Source of the DNA: Bog-473 sp963726005
GTDB taxonomy: Bacteria; Actinomycetota; Acidimicrobiia; Acidimicrobiales; RAAP-2
NCBI GenBank assembly: GCA_963726005.1
Contig: CAVSAT010000004.1
Span: forward strand, 1-64,000
DNA length: 64,000 nucleotides
Direction: 5' to 3'
In this document: positions 53,679-61,965 of the stretch, one piece after another
Layout of the letters: each line of letters starts with the position of its first letter
Position numbering within the stretch: position 1 is the first letter of the stretch
Program-made: the position numbers and the translations under genes
Notes under the pieces: model-generated
Databases searched by the model: none
Told to the model about the DNA's origin: nothing
What the model saw: only the letters and a program-made list of their open reading frames with translations

Positions 53679-55211
53679 TCAGGACGGAGCGGGGGGCACG
53701 GGCTGCGGTGGGGGTGGCCCGACGTAGCGCGCCGCGGGCCGGATCAGGCGGTTGTGTGCAGCCTGCTCCATGACGTGGGCGCACCACCCGATGGTGCGCC
53801 CGGCCGCAAAGGTTGGGGTGAACATCTCGCGTGGGATGCCGCAGGTGTGCATGACGACGCCGGCGTAGAACTCGACGTTGGTGTAGAGCCGGCGACCGGG
53901 TTTGAGTTCGGCCAGCACGTCGACCGTGGTGCGTTCGACCGACTGCGAGAACTCCACGAGAGGGCCGCCGAGCCGCTCGGTCACCGAGCGCAGCAGGAGC
54001 GACCGCGGGTCGTCGGTCTTGTAGACCCGATGGCCGAAGCCCATGATGCGCTCGCCGTTCGCGACGGCTGCCCGGATGTACGGCTCCGCGCGGTCGGGCG
54101 TGCCGATGGCATCGAGCATGTCGAGCGCACGGCTCGGCGCGCCGCCGTGGAGCGGTCCGGAGAGCGCCCCGATCGCGGCCACGATGGCCGCCCCCAGGTC
54201 GGCACCGGTCGACGTCACGACGCGCGCGGTGAACGTCGAGGCGTTGAAGCCGTGGTCGATCGTCAGGATCATGTACTGCTCAATGGCCCGGGCGTGCAGC
54301 GGGCTCGGTTCCTCGCCGGTCAGCATGTGCAGGTAGTTGGCGGCAAAACCCAGGTCGTCGCGCGGCTCGACGGGCTCGTTGCCCTGGCGCAACCGGTACA
54401 CCGCCGCGAGGATCGTCGGCACGGCGGCGCACAGGCCGATCGCCTGGTCCGCGAGCTCGTCGGCGTCGATGTCGTGCGTCGGGCGCCAGCCGAGCTCGGC
54501 GCCGAGCACCGAGACCGCGGTCCGCAGGACGTCGAGCGGCGTGCCCCGGCAAGACAACGCGGGAAGCAGTGTGCTCAGGCCCGGCGGCAGGGGGCGCCGG
54601 CGGCGCACCTCCTCGGCGAAGGCAGCCGAGGTTGCCGGGTCGGGCAGCTCGCCGCGGAACAGGAGGTGCCACACGTCCTCCAGTGAGCGGGCCTGGGCGA
54701 GGTCGACGGCCGAGTACTGCCGGTAGTGGAAGAAGCCCTCCTGCCCGCGTACGTCCCCGATCGTCGTCTCGGCCACCACCACGCCCTCCAGGCCCGCCGG
54801 CACGTCCCCGCTGGTCTCGCCGGCGGGACGGATCCGGGCCACTCCCATCAGGTCGCGCAGCGAGACGACACCCACACAGCGGTCTCCTTCGACCACCGGC
54901 AGGTGGCGGTAGTGGTGCGAGGTCAAGCTGGCCCAGGCCGCATCGACCCGCTCGTCGGGGCCGAGCACGTCGGGCTGCGCGGTCATCCAGAGCCGGACCG
55001 GTTCCCGGTCGGGTCCGCCGGCCCCGGCGGTGGCCCGCAGGAGGTCACGCTCGGTGAGGATGCCGACGACCTTGCCGTCGTCGGTCACGACGACCGATCC
55101 GGTGTCCGCACCCTCCATCGTCCGGGCCGCCAGCGCCAGGCTGTCGTCAGCGGCGCACGTCACGGCGGGGGAAGTCATGAGATCGCGCACAATGGTTTCC
55201 ATGGGTCTCAC
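53679..55211 (-). CDS. Citrate synthase with N-terminal CBS-domain pair
   Basis: 510 residues (GTG 55211; ATG 55202 is as likely). Residues 1-130 are two CBS motifs: VRDLMTSPAVTCAADDSLAL, DTGSVVVTDDGKVVGILTER, and the second copy ending CVGVVSLRDLMGVARI. Residues about 150-495 are a citrate synthase: GEEPSPLHARAIEQYMILTI with catalytic-region His, LHGGAPSRALDMLDAIG, GFGHRVYKTDDPR and NVEFYAGVVMHTCG, where Glu occupies the usual catalytic Asp position. Condenses acetyl-CoA with oxaloacetate or a relative. The CBS pair suggests allosteric control by adenylates. Confidence 0.85.
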   Translation of the reverse strand: MRPMETIVRDLMTSPAVTCAADDSLALAARTMEGADTGSVVVTDDGKVVGILTERDLLRATAGAGGPDREPVRLWMTAQPDVLGPDERVDAAWASLTSHHYRHLPVVEGDRCVGVVSLRDLMGVARIRPAGETSGDVPAGLEGVVVAETTIGDVRGQEGFFHYRQYSAVDLAQARSLEDVWHLLFRGELPDPATSAAFAEEVRRRRPLPPGLSTLLPALSCRGTPLDVLRTAVSVLGAELGWRPTHDIDADELADQAIGLCAAVPTILAAVYRLRQGNEPVEPRDDLGFAANYLHMLTGEEPSPLHARAIEQYMILTIDHGFNASTFTARVVTSTGADLGAAIVAAIGALSGPLHGGAPSRALDMLDAIGTPDRAEPYIRAAVANGERIMGFGHRVYKTDDPRSLLLRSVTERLGGPLVEFSQSVERTTVDVLAELKPGRRLYTNVEFYAGVVMHTCGIPREMFTPTFAAGRTIGWCAHVMEQAAHNRLIRPAARYVGPPPPQPVPPAPS

Positions 55212-55268
55212 TATGACGCCGGTTCCCTGCTTCTGTAAACGTTGATCAAGTCAATGTAGAGTGCCGGA
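55212..55268. promoter_or_regulatory. Divergent promoter between the two citrate synthase genes
   Basis: 57 bp. It contains TTGATCAA (about 55242-55249) inside GTTGATCAAGTCAA. The HTH-fused citrate synthase to its right could bind here. The pairing of the operator with this protein is inference. Confidence 0.35.
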
Positions 55269-56414
55269 ATGGATCGGCTGCTCACGACCGAGGAGGCGGC
55301 CCGCCGGCTGGGTGTCAAGGTCCCGACGCTGTACGCCTACGTCAGTCGCGGCCTGCTCGAGTCACACCGGGACCCGAGCCGCCGCGGCAGCCTCTTCGAC
55401 CTGGCCGACATCGAGGGCCTGGCGGCACGCAGCCGAGGCGGGCGCCAGACGGCGACCCGGCTCGCCACGATCGCGACGGGGGTCACCCAGCTCGACCAGG
55501 ATGTCGGCCCCATCTACCGAGGCCGGCCCGCCACCGAACTGTCCGCCGGCTCGACGTTCGAAGAGGTCGCCGAGCGCTTGTGGCAGGCGGACGGCGGTGA
55601 CTGGTCCGCGCCCGAACTCGGCGCCTGCCCGTTCACCGGCACCCTCGACCGCATGCGCTGGGCGCTGGTCGTGTGCGGGGCCAGCGACCCCCTGCGCTCC
55701 GACCTCCGCCCCGAGGCAGTCACGCGCGCGGCGCGCCGCTGCGCCGCTGCACTCACCCACGTCGTCGGGGAGGCTCCCACAGCCGGCGAAGGCGCCGGCT
55801 CGTCCATCGCGACGCGCCTCGCCGCCCGCCTCACGCCCACGGCCGTGGTTCCGGCCGCCGCGGTCAACGCCGCCCTCGTCCTCCTGGCGGACCACGAGCT
55901 CGCCACCTCGACGATGGCCGTGCGCGTCGCGGCCTCGGTGCGCGCCGACCTCTATGACGCCTTGGCGGCCGGGCTGGCCACGCTGGCCGGCCCGCTGCAC
56001 GGGGGCGCCAGCCAGCAGGCCTACGAGCTGCTCGTGGTGGCCGAGCGCGACGGCGCGGCGCGCGCCCTCAACGAAGCCCTGCGCGAGCAGGGCCGGCTGC
56101 CCGGATTCGGCCACGCGGTGTACAAGAGCGGTGACCCGCGTTGCACGGCCCTCCTGGCGCTCGCCGAGCCGCTGCTGCCCGAGGACCGGCGCGCCCTCGT
56201 GCACGAGGTCATGGCGTTGGCCGCCGCGCACGACGTGCCCCTGCCGAACTGTGACCTCGCGCTGGCCGCGCTGAGCTGGGGCACGGGCATGCCGCCCGAC
56301 ACGGGGCGGACCATCTTCGCCGTGGCCCGGGTGGCGGGCTGGTGCGCCCACTACCTGGAGGAGCTGGCGGAGCGCCCCCTGCGCTTCCGGGCCCGGGCGG
56401 TCTACACCGTCTGA
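55269..56414 (+). CDS. Citrate synthase with N-terminal HTH domain
   Basis: 381 residues. Residues 1-50 form a MerR/excisionase-like helix-turn-helix: LTTEEAARRLGVKVPTLYAY, VSRGLLESHRDPSRRGSLFD. The rest is a short citrate synthase fold: TGVTQLDQDVGPIYRGRPAT, LADHELATSTMAVRVAASVR, LAGPLHGGASQQAYELLV, GFGHAVYKSGDPR and PNCDLALAALSWG with the acidic residue. His in ADHEL, LHGG and GFGH are candidate catalytic residues. It may be an active enzyme, a metabolite-sensing regulator, or both. Divergent from the CBS-fused citrate synthase. Confidence 0.83.
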   Translation: MDRLLTTEEAARRLGVKVPTLYAYVSRGLLESHRDPSRRGSLFDLADIEGLAARSRGGRQTATRLATIATGVTQLDQDVGPIYRGRPATELSAGSTFEEVAERLWQADGGDWSAPELGACPFTGTLDRMRWALVVCGASDPLRSDLRPEAVTRAARRCAAALTHVVGEAPTAGEGAGSSIATRLAARLTPTAVVPAAAVNAALVLLADHELATSTMAVRVAASVRADLYDALAAGLATLAGPLHGGASQQAYELLVVAERDGAARALNEALREQGRLPGFGHAVYKSGDPRCTALLALAEPLLPEDRRALVHEVMALAAAHDVPLPNCDLALAALSWGTGMPPDTGRTIFAVARVAGWCAHYLEELAERPLRFRARAVYTV

Positions 56415-56477
56415 GGCCGGCGACGATCGTCACCCGCCCCCGCCGCCGGCCGAACCCCAAGCGGGTCGAGAACTGAC

Positions 56478-56501
56478 GTAATCCTGTAATCTCGTAATTA
56501 T
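56478..56501 (+). repeat. Three GTAAT direct repeats at an 8-bp period
   Basis: GTAATCCT, GTAATCTC, GTAATTAT, ending on the ATG of the next gene. No Shine-Dalgarno sequence precedes that ATG, so the repeats may hold a promoter for a leaderless mRNA or a regulator site. Confidence 0.4.
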
Positions 56502-56961
56502 GACCGCAGAGATAACCCGGTTCTTCACCGAGAAGGTGCCCGAGGGCTGGTTCGACGGCGCGTTGTCCGTGGAGTCGGACGACGACGAGATCCTGTGCAC
56601 CGGCGAGCTCCCGCCGCCGGGCCACGCCGACGACTTCCGCGAGTCCACCCGCGCCGAGCGCATGGCGATCGCGGCCGAGGCCGAAGCGCGCTTCGGGCGC
56701 AAGGTGTCCTGGGGCGTGACCCGCCGGGGCGCCACGACACTGTTCACGACCCAGAGCATTCCGGTCACGGCACACCTCCGCTTCCACGAACGGGCCGTGC
56801 TCGGCACGCTGATCGATGCCGGCGTGGCGCGCACCGGCGGCGAAGCACTCTCCTGGTGCGTGAAGTTGGTGGCCGGCCACGAGCGCGCCTGGCTCGACGA
56901 GCTGCGCGAGGCGCTCACATGTGTCGAGCAGGTCACGAGCGGGGGGCCGACCCTCATATGA
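56500..56961 (+). CDS. Conserved hypothetical protein
   Basis: 153 residues from ATG 56500. Segments: FTEKVPEGWFDGALSVESDD, EILCTGELPPP, RAERMAIAAEAEARFGRKVS, VTRRGATTLFTTQSIPVTAH and RTGGEALSWCVKLVAGHERA, which reads like a short helix-turn-helix or RHH-like stretch. It is coupled to the serine protease gene by a 4-bp ATGA overlap, so the two proteins may act together. No family name is recognised with certainty. Confidence 0.65.
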   Translation: MTAEITRFFTEKVPEGWFDGALSVESDDDEILCTGELPPPGHADDFRESTRAERMAIAAEAEARFGRKVSWGVTRRGATTLFTTQSIPVTAHLRFHERAVLGTLIDAGVARTGGEALSWCVKLVAGHERAWLDELREALTCVEQVTSGGPTLI

Positions 56962-57911
56962 CCGACCTGCTCATAGACACGAACCAGCACGACAGCGCGG
57001 ACGACGCGGCCGCCCTCGATGCGTACTCGGCGACGGTGGTGACGGTGGCCGAGCGCGTGGTGCCGTCGGTTGCCGCGTTGAGCGTGGCCGCGCGCGGTCG
57101 CCAAGGGGCGGGGAGCGGCGTGGCGCTCACCGCGGACGGCTACGTGCTCACGTCGGCGCACGTGGTGGCGGGAGCGGAGCGGGGCCGGGCGACCTTTCCC
57201 GATGGAAGGGAGATGGGGTTCAAGGTGGTCGGTCGCGACCCGCTCTCGGATCTGGCCGTCCTGCGTGCCGACGCGACGGATCTCGTCCAGGTCGACCTCG
57301 GCGACGCCGACCAGCTCCGCGTCGGTCAGCTCGTCGTCGCGGTGGGTAATCCCCACGGTTTCGCGGGCTCCGTGACCGCCGGCGTCGTGAGTGCGCTCGG
57401 CCGGTCGTTGCCGTCCGGTGGGCGGCTCGTCGAGAACGTGATCCAGACCGATGCCGCGCTCAACCCGGGGAACTCCGGCGGTGCGCTCGTGGATTCGCGG
57501 GCGCGTCTCGTCGGCGTCAACACGGCGTTGGCGGGTGTCGGGCTCGGCCTGGCCGTACCGGTCAACCGCACCACACTCGAGCTCGTGGCCACGCTGATCC
57601 GTGACGGGCGCGTGCGCCGGGCCTACCTGGGCGTCGTCGGTGGCGGACGCCCGCTCGCGCCGCGGCGCGCGCAAGAGCTCGGCCAACGGCGCGGCGTCGG
57701 TGTGGCGGAGATCGCCGCAGGCAGCCCGGCCGAGCGGGCCGGCCTGCGGCCGACGGACACCATTCTCGCCGTGGAGGACGCAACCACCGAGGACGCCGGC
57801 GACCTGCAACGCGCCCTCGTCTCCGACATGATCGGGCGTACCGTCCGTCTGCGTGTCCTGCGCGGTGGCGACGTGCTCGACGTCGATGTCGTCCCGGCGG
57901 AGCTCGGCTAA
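56958..57911 (+). CDS. HtrA/DegP-like serine protease with PDZ domain, no membrane anchor
   Basis: 317 residues from ATG 56958. The trypsin-like domain (residues 30-215) has the triad His in LTSAHVVAG, Asp in DPLSDLAVLRAD, and Ser in NPGNSGGALVD. A PDZ domain (215-317) carries AYLGVVGGGRPLAPRRAQEL and GSPAERAGLRPTDTILAVED. There is no signal peptide or TM helix; the N-terminus is an acidic, polar 30-residue tail. A cytoplasmic location is therefore likely, unlike most family members. The start overlaps the previous gene. Confidence 0.88.
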   Translation: MTDLLIDTNQHDSADDAAALDAYSATVVTVAERVVPSVAALSVAARGRQGAGSGVALTADGYVLTSAHVVAGAERGRATFPDGREMGFKVVGRDPLSDLAVLRADATDLVQVDLGDADQLRVGQLVVAVGNPHGFAGSVTAGVVSALGRSLPSGGRLVENVIQTDAALNPGNSGGALVDSRARLVGVNTALAGVGLGLAVPVNRTTLELVATLIRDGRVRRAYLGVVGGGRPLAPRRAQELGQRRGVGVAEIAAGSPAERAGLRPTDTILAVEDATTEDAGDLQRALVSDMIGRTVRLRVLRGGDVLDVDVVPAELG

Positions 57912-57938
57912 GCCGCAGCCACCGTCCGCGACACGGGC

Positions 57939-58935
57939 TCAGCCAGCTCCGACGACGATGGCGGACGGGTGGCCGCCGAGATGGACCGGCGGGCCCACCG
58001 TGCGCGTCGCCAGCGTGACCGGGACCAGCGATCCCGACTGCTCCGTGACCCACGCCGTCGGCGCCGTCGGCGGTGAGCGCAATCCCCTGCGCCACGTCGG
58101 GTAGGACGATCGGTGCACCGAGGACGAGCCCGAGGGTCGTGACCGCGACGACCGCCTGCCCGCCGCACACATAGGCGGTGTTGCCCGACGGCGCCACCGC
58201 GATCCCGGTCGGGTCGAGCGGAAGCGCGATGGAACCGCCGGCGTGCAGCGTCGCCGGGTTGATCGCAGTGAGCGAGCGGTTGGAGAAGTTGGCGACGAGC
58301 ACCTCTCCGGCCGCCACGGCGATCGCCTGCGGGCCCGGACCGACGGGGATGGCGGCGCCCGGCTGCATGGTCGCGGCGTCGATGGGTGTGACCGCATTGC
58401 TCCCGAAGTCGGCCACGAACGCCGTCGCCGCCCCGGTGGTCGCCACGAAGACCGCGATGGCCACCGGCTGGCTGCCCACCGCCACCGGGGGCCCGGCTCG
58501 CCACGAACCGAGGTCGACCGGGGTCACGGTGTTCGAATCGAGGTTGGCCACCAGGGCGATTCCCTTGCCCCTGGTCCCGCCGGGTGCGATCGCCACCGCG
58601 TCGGGCTCGACGCCGACCCCCGCCGTGTGCACCACGGCATGGGTGGCGGTGTCGACCTCGCGCACATGGTCGTCCCCGCGGGTCACGACCAGCAGGCCCG
58701 CTCCTCCGGGCGCGTACGCGAGCGCCGAGGGGAGGCTGCCCACCGGCACGCCGGCGCCGACGTGGCGCCGGGCGAGGTTGACCGGGGTCACGTCCATGCC
58801 CGGCTGGGTCACCGACGCGCCGGTCGTCACCCAGGCGACGTCGCGCACCGAGGTGCTCCCCACGGGCTTGGAACACGCCGCGAGCGTGGGCAGCACGGGG
58901 ACCAGCGCGAGGGGAATGACGCGGCGGAGCTTCAC
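57939..58935 (-). pseudogene. YVTN beta-propeller lipoprotein, one frameshift
   Basis: About 331 residues when frames join near 58055. GTG 58935 gives a lipoprotein signal peptide ending LPTLAAC. The rest is a seven-bladed propeller of YVTN type: LVVTRGDDHVREVDTATHAV, GIALVANLDSNTVTPVDLGS, AFVADFGSNAVTPIDAATMQ and EVLVANFSNRSLTAINPATL. The true end VTEQSGSLVPVTLATR..IVVGAG stops at 57939. Expected to be on the outer face of the membrane with binding or structural roles; the ligand is unknown. It directly follows the cysteine desulfurase gene. Confidence 0.75.
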
Positions 58936-59001
58936 CGCGGCGCTCAGCCCCGGGCGCACGCGGCGCCGGCCGGCCGGTCGTCGGCGCTCCACCCGCCGGC
59001 A

Positions 59002-60351
59002 TCACCCTCGGGCCAGAAGTCGCCGGTCTTTTCGTCCTGCCCGTACGGAACCGGCGCCGGCTCCCCGGCGGCCAGCACGCGCAACGCGTCGAGGAGGGCG
59101 TCGACGTCGCGCGCCGGTGGTGCCGAGCCCGCAGCTGGCCCGGACCGCGCCCGGGATCGCGCTGCGCTCGCCGCGGCGCACGGCGGCGCGGGCCCGGTCC
59201 ACGCCGGCTTGGCCGACGCCGAGCAGCCGGATCAGGTAGGGGTGCGCGCAGAAGCACCCGTGTCGCACGCCGATGCCGAACTCGGCGCTCAGGCGCGCCG
59301 CCACCAGCGCGTGGTGCATGCCCTCGACCGTGAAGGCGGCGACCGCGAGCCCGTCGCTGCCGCCCGGGCCGTCGTCACGGCCGCGCGGCCCCAGCACGTG
59401 GACACCGTCGATGGCGCGGAGCCCGTCGTACAACCGCGACGAGAGCACAGCCTCGTGGGCTCCGATGGCGTCCCAGCCGATGCGCTCCAGCTCCCCGAGG
59501 GCGGCGCCGAAGGCAACGGCGCCGACGACGTTGGGGGAGCCGGCCTCCTCCCGTTCGGGGGGCTCCGTCCAGATGACCTCGTCGAGGTCCACCAGGTCGA
59601 CGGCACCGCCGCCGGCGAGAAAGGGGTCGCCGGTCTCGAACGTCCGCCTCGGGGCGATCAAGGCGCCGGCTCCGAAGGGCGCGTAGAGCTTGTGGCCGCT
59701 GAAGGCCACGAAGTCGGGGCCCGCCGGCAGCGGTCGGTGCGGGGCGAGTTGCGCCGCGTCGAGCAGGACCGGGACGCCGCGCGCATGCGCCTCCTCGCAG
59801 ATCTCGTCGACTGGAGGCAGCCACCCCGTGACGTTCGACGCGCCGGTCAACGCCAGCAGCGCCGGCGGCCGGCCGTCGGTGAGCACGCGGACCACGTCGT
59901 CGGTCCCGAAGGTGCCGTCGGTGCCGCATTCGACCCAGCGCCGCGACGCCACCCTGGCCCAGGGGAGCAGGTTGGCATGGTGCTCGACCACCGTCGTGGC
60001 CACCACGTCGTCGGGGCCGAGCCGGAGGCGGTAGGCCAGGTGGTTGATCGCCTCGGTGGCGTTGCGCACCAGGACGACCACATCGTCGCCCACCGCCGGT
60101 CGCCCGGCGAAGCTGTGCACGGCATCGCGGGCCGCCTCGTAGGCCGCGGTGGCGCGGCGCGACTTGTAGCCCGCCCCGCGGTGCACGCTCGAGTACCAGG
60201 GCAGGAACTCGTGGACGCGGTCGGCCACCGACTGCAGGGCGGGTGTCGATGCGGCGCAGTCGAGATCGCGATAGGGCCGGTCGACCCCGTCGAGGCAGGG
60301 CACCAGAGCGTGGGAGCCGACGAGCGGCGCGAGCTCGGCTTCCGTTGTCAC
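59002..60351 (-). CDS. Cysteine desulfurase / aminotransferase class V (SufS-like)
   Basis: 449 codons in the open frame. Fold type I PLP enzyme: VRNATEAINHLAYRLRLGPD, TVVEHHANLLPWARVASRRW, ALTGASNVTGWLPPVDEICE, VPVLLDAAQLAPHRPLPAGP, the PLP lysine in VAFSGHKLYAPFGAGALI, and the Cys loop RHGCFCAHPYLIRLLG. The GRHGCFCAHPYL form and missing sufBCD neighbours suggest a desulfurase-like enzyme of uncertain partner. After GAVRASCGLGTTGA an extra base near 59115 shifts the frame; corrected, the protein ends with a different 55-residue tail at 58944. Confidence 0.82.
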   Translation of the reverse strand: MTTEAELAPLVGSHALVPCLDGVDRPYRDLDCAASTPALQSVADRVHEFLPWYSSVHRGAGYKSRRATAAYEAARDAVHSFAGRPAVGDDVVVLVRNATEAINHLAYRLRLGPDDVVATTVVEHHANLLPWARVASRRWVECGTDGTFGTDDVVRVLTDGRPPALLALTGASNVTGWLPPVDEICEEAHARGVPVLLDAAQLAPHRPLPAGPDFVAFSGHKLYAPFGAGALIAPRRTFETGDPFLAGGGAVDLVDLDEVIWTEPPEREEAGSPNVVGAVAFGAALGELERIGWDAIGAHEAVLSSRLYDGLRAIDGVHVLGPRGRDDGPGGSDGLAVAAFTVEGMHHALVAARLSAEFGIGVRHGCFCAHPYLIRLLGVGQAGVDRARAAVRRGERSAIPGAVRASCGLGTTGARRRRPPRRVARAGRRGAGAGSVRAGRKDRRLLARG

Positions 60352-60456
60352 GCCGTCACACTACGAAGTGCGGGTACCCGCCGGCAGGTTGCCGGCACGG
60401 CGCTGTCGGTCGCGGTGGGCACCGCGAGGCGCTGTCCCGGCGCTACCCTGCCCTCC

Positions 60457-60645
60457 ATGGAGGAGCGCTACGAGTCCGAATTGGCCCGTTCGGCCGCCGT
60501 GCTCGACGGCGTCGACCGCGCGCTGGAACTCCTGAGCGAGGGCACCTACGGGCAGTGCGACACCTGCGGCGCTCCTGTCCTCGACGCCGATCTCGAGCAG
60601 GATCCGACCCGCCGCTCATGCGAGCAGCACCTGGTGACCGGGTAG
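60457..60645 (+). CDS. DksA/TraR-type zinc-finger protein, short
   Basis: 62 residues from ATG 60457. The helix ERYESELARSAAVLDGVDRA is followed by LELLSEGTYGQCDTCGAPVL and a C-terminal RRSCEQH. The zinc knuckle has Cys-x2-Cys and a later Cys with a nearby His rather than the usual four Cys. The long coiled-coil of DksA is missing, as in TraR-like or actinobacterial relatives. It may bind RNA polymerase; the start is supported only by the conserved beginning. Confidence 0.72.
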   Translation: MEERYESELARSAAVLDGVDRALELLSEGTYGQCDTCGAPVLDADLEQDPTRRSCEQHLVTG

Positions 60646-60684
60646 GTCACCCCGGCCATCGTGCCGCCGCCGTGTGCCGGCCCG

Positions 60685-61299
60685 TCAGCCGACGAACTTC
60701 AGTCCTTTCGCGGCGTCGAGGCGAGCCGCCACGTCGGGCCAGTTGACGACGTTCCACAGGGCGGCGAAGAAGTCCGCCTTCACGTTCTTGTACTGCAGGT
60801 AGAAGGCGTGCTCCCAGGCGTCGAAGACGAGGAGAGGGATGGAGCCCTGGCCGACGTTGCCCTGGTGGTCGTAGACCTGCTCGACGATCAGCCGGCCGGC
60901 GAGGGGCTCGTAGGCCAGGACCCCCCAGCCCGAGCCCTGGATGGTGGAGGTGGCCTGCGTGAACTGCGCCTTGAACTTGTCGAAGGAGCCGAAGTTCTCG
61001 TCGATGGCCGACGCCAGCGCGCCGTCGGGCTTGTCGCCCCCGTCGGGGCTCTGGTTCTTCCAGAAGATGGAGTGCAGGACGTGGCCCGAGATGTGGAAAG
61101 CGAGGGTCTTCTCGAGCCCCACGATGGCGCCGAAGTCGTCCTTGTCGCGCGCCGCGGCCAGCTTCTCGAGCGTCTGGTTGGCCCCGGTCACGTAGGCCGC
61201 GTGGTGCTTGTCGTGGTGGAGCTCCATGATCTGGGCCGACACGTGGGGCTCCAGTGCGGCGTAGTCGTAGGGCAGGTCCGGGAGGCTGTACTCGGCCAT
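60685..61299 (-). CDS. sodA: Superoxide dismutase (Fe/Mn)
   Basis: 204 residues from ATG 61299, with GAGGAGACC just upstream. Metal ligands are visible: His in MELHHDKHHAAYV (about 27), His in HISGHVLHSIFW (about 76), then Asp and His in FDAWEHAFYLQY (about 160-164). GSGWGVLAYEPLAGRLIVEQ is also typical. Whether Fe or Mn is used cannot be fixed. It removes superoxide in the cytoplasm; monocistronic. Confidence 0.94.
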   Translation of the reverse strand: MAEYSLPDLPYDYAALEPHVSAQIMELHHDKHHAAYVTGANQTLEKLAAARDKDDFGAIVGLEKTLAFHISGHVLHSIFWKNQSPDGGDKPDGALASAIDENFGSFDKFKAQFTQATSTIQGSGWGVLAYEPLAGRLIVEQVYDHQGNVGQGSIPLLVFDAWEHAFYLQYKNVKADFFAALWNVVNWPDVAARLDAAKGLKFVG

Positions 61300-61447
61300 G
61301 GCGGTCTCCTCAATGGTCGTCGTGGTGGTGCGTGGGACCATACCCGAAGGGGGACGAATCCCAACCAGGGTCCAACCGGCATGCACGCAGGGCGGGGAGC
61401 GGCCGGGGGATCAGCCGGAGCACCCCGACGGCGGTACGCTTGCAAGA

Positions 61448-61960
61448 GTGAGCACCGAGCCGAAGGACCGCTGGCTCGACCTCGGGTCCTTCATCCGTGA
61501 GCAGCGGGGGACGGCCCGACTGTCCTTGCGCCGGCTGTCCGAGCTGGCCGGGATCTCCAACCCCTACCTGAGCCAGATAGAGCGCGGGTTGCGTCGGCCC
61601 TCGGCCGAGATCCTCCAGCAGATCGCCAAGGCGCTGCGCATCTCCGCCGAGACGCTCTACGTGCAGGCGGGCATCCTCGAAGCGCCGACCGGCTCGCCCG
61701 ACCTGACCCGCGCCATCCTGGCCGACCAGACGATCAGCGAGGAGCAGAAGCAGGCCCTCGTCCGCATCTACCTCTCCTTCCGCCGCGACCACGAGGACGA
61801 GCGCGGCGAGCCCCGCCCCGGGGAGAAGGCCGAGGCCACGACCGCCGCCGCTTCTGTCCGAGTGGCGGAGCGCGCCTGGCGCCGCCGGCCGCGTCGCCAG
61901 CGCCTGAGCGCCCCGGCCCCCCACGTCGGAGGCATTTTGGCGACCGCCGGTAGGATCTGA
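61448..61960 (+). CDS. XRE-family transcriptional regulator
   Basis: 170 residues from GTG 61448. The HTH is at residues 15-72: FIREQRGTARLSLRRLSELA, GISNPYLSQIERGLRRPSAE, ILQQIAKALRISAETLYVQA. The middle, with LADQTISEEQKQALVRIYLS, is a helical extension found in actinobacterial relatives. The last 45 residues are a low-complexity Arg/Ala-rich stretch whose frame may be shifted. It is immediately upstream of the mshA-like gene. DNA target unknown. Confidence 0.78.
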   Translation: MSTEPKDRWLDLGSFIREQRGTARLSLRRLSELAGISNPYLSQIERGLRRPSAEILQQIAKALRISAETLYVQAGILEAPTGSPDLTRAILADQTISEEQKQALVRIYLSFRRDHEDERGEPRPGEKAEATTAAASVRVAERAWRRRPRRQRLSAPAPHVGGILATAGRI

Positions 61961-61965
61961 CCGCC

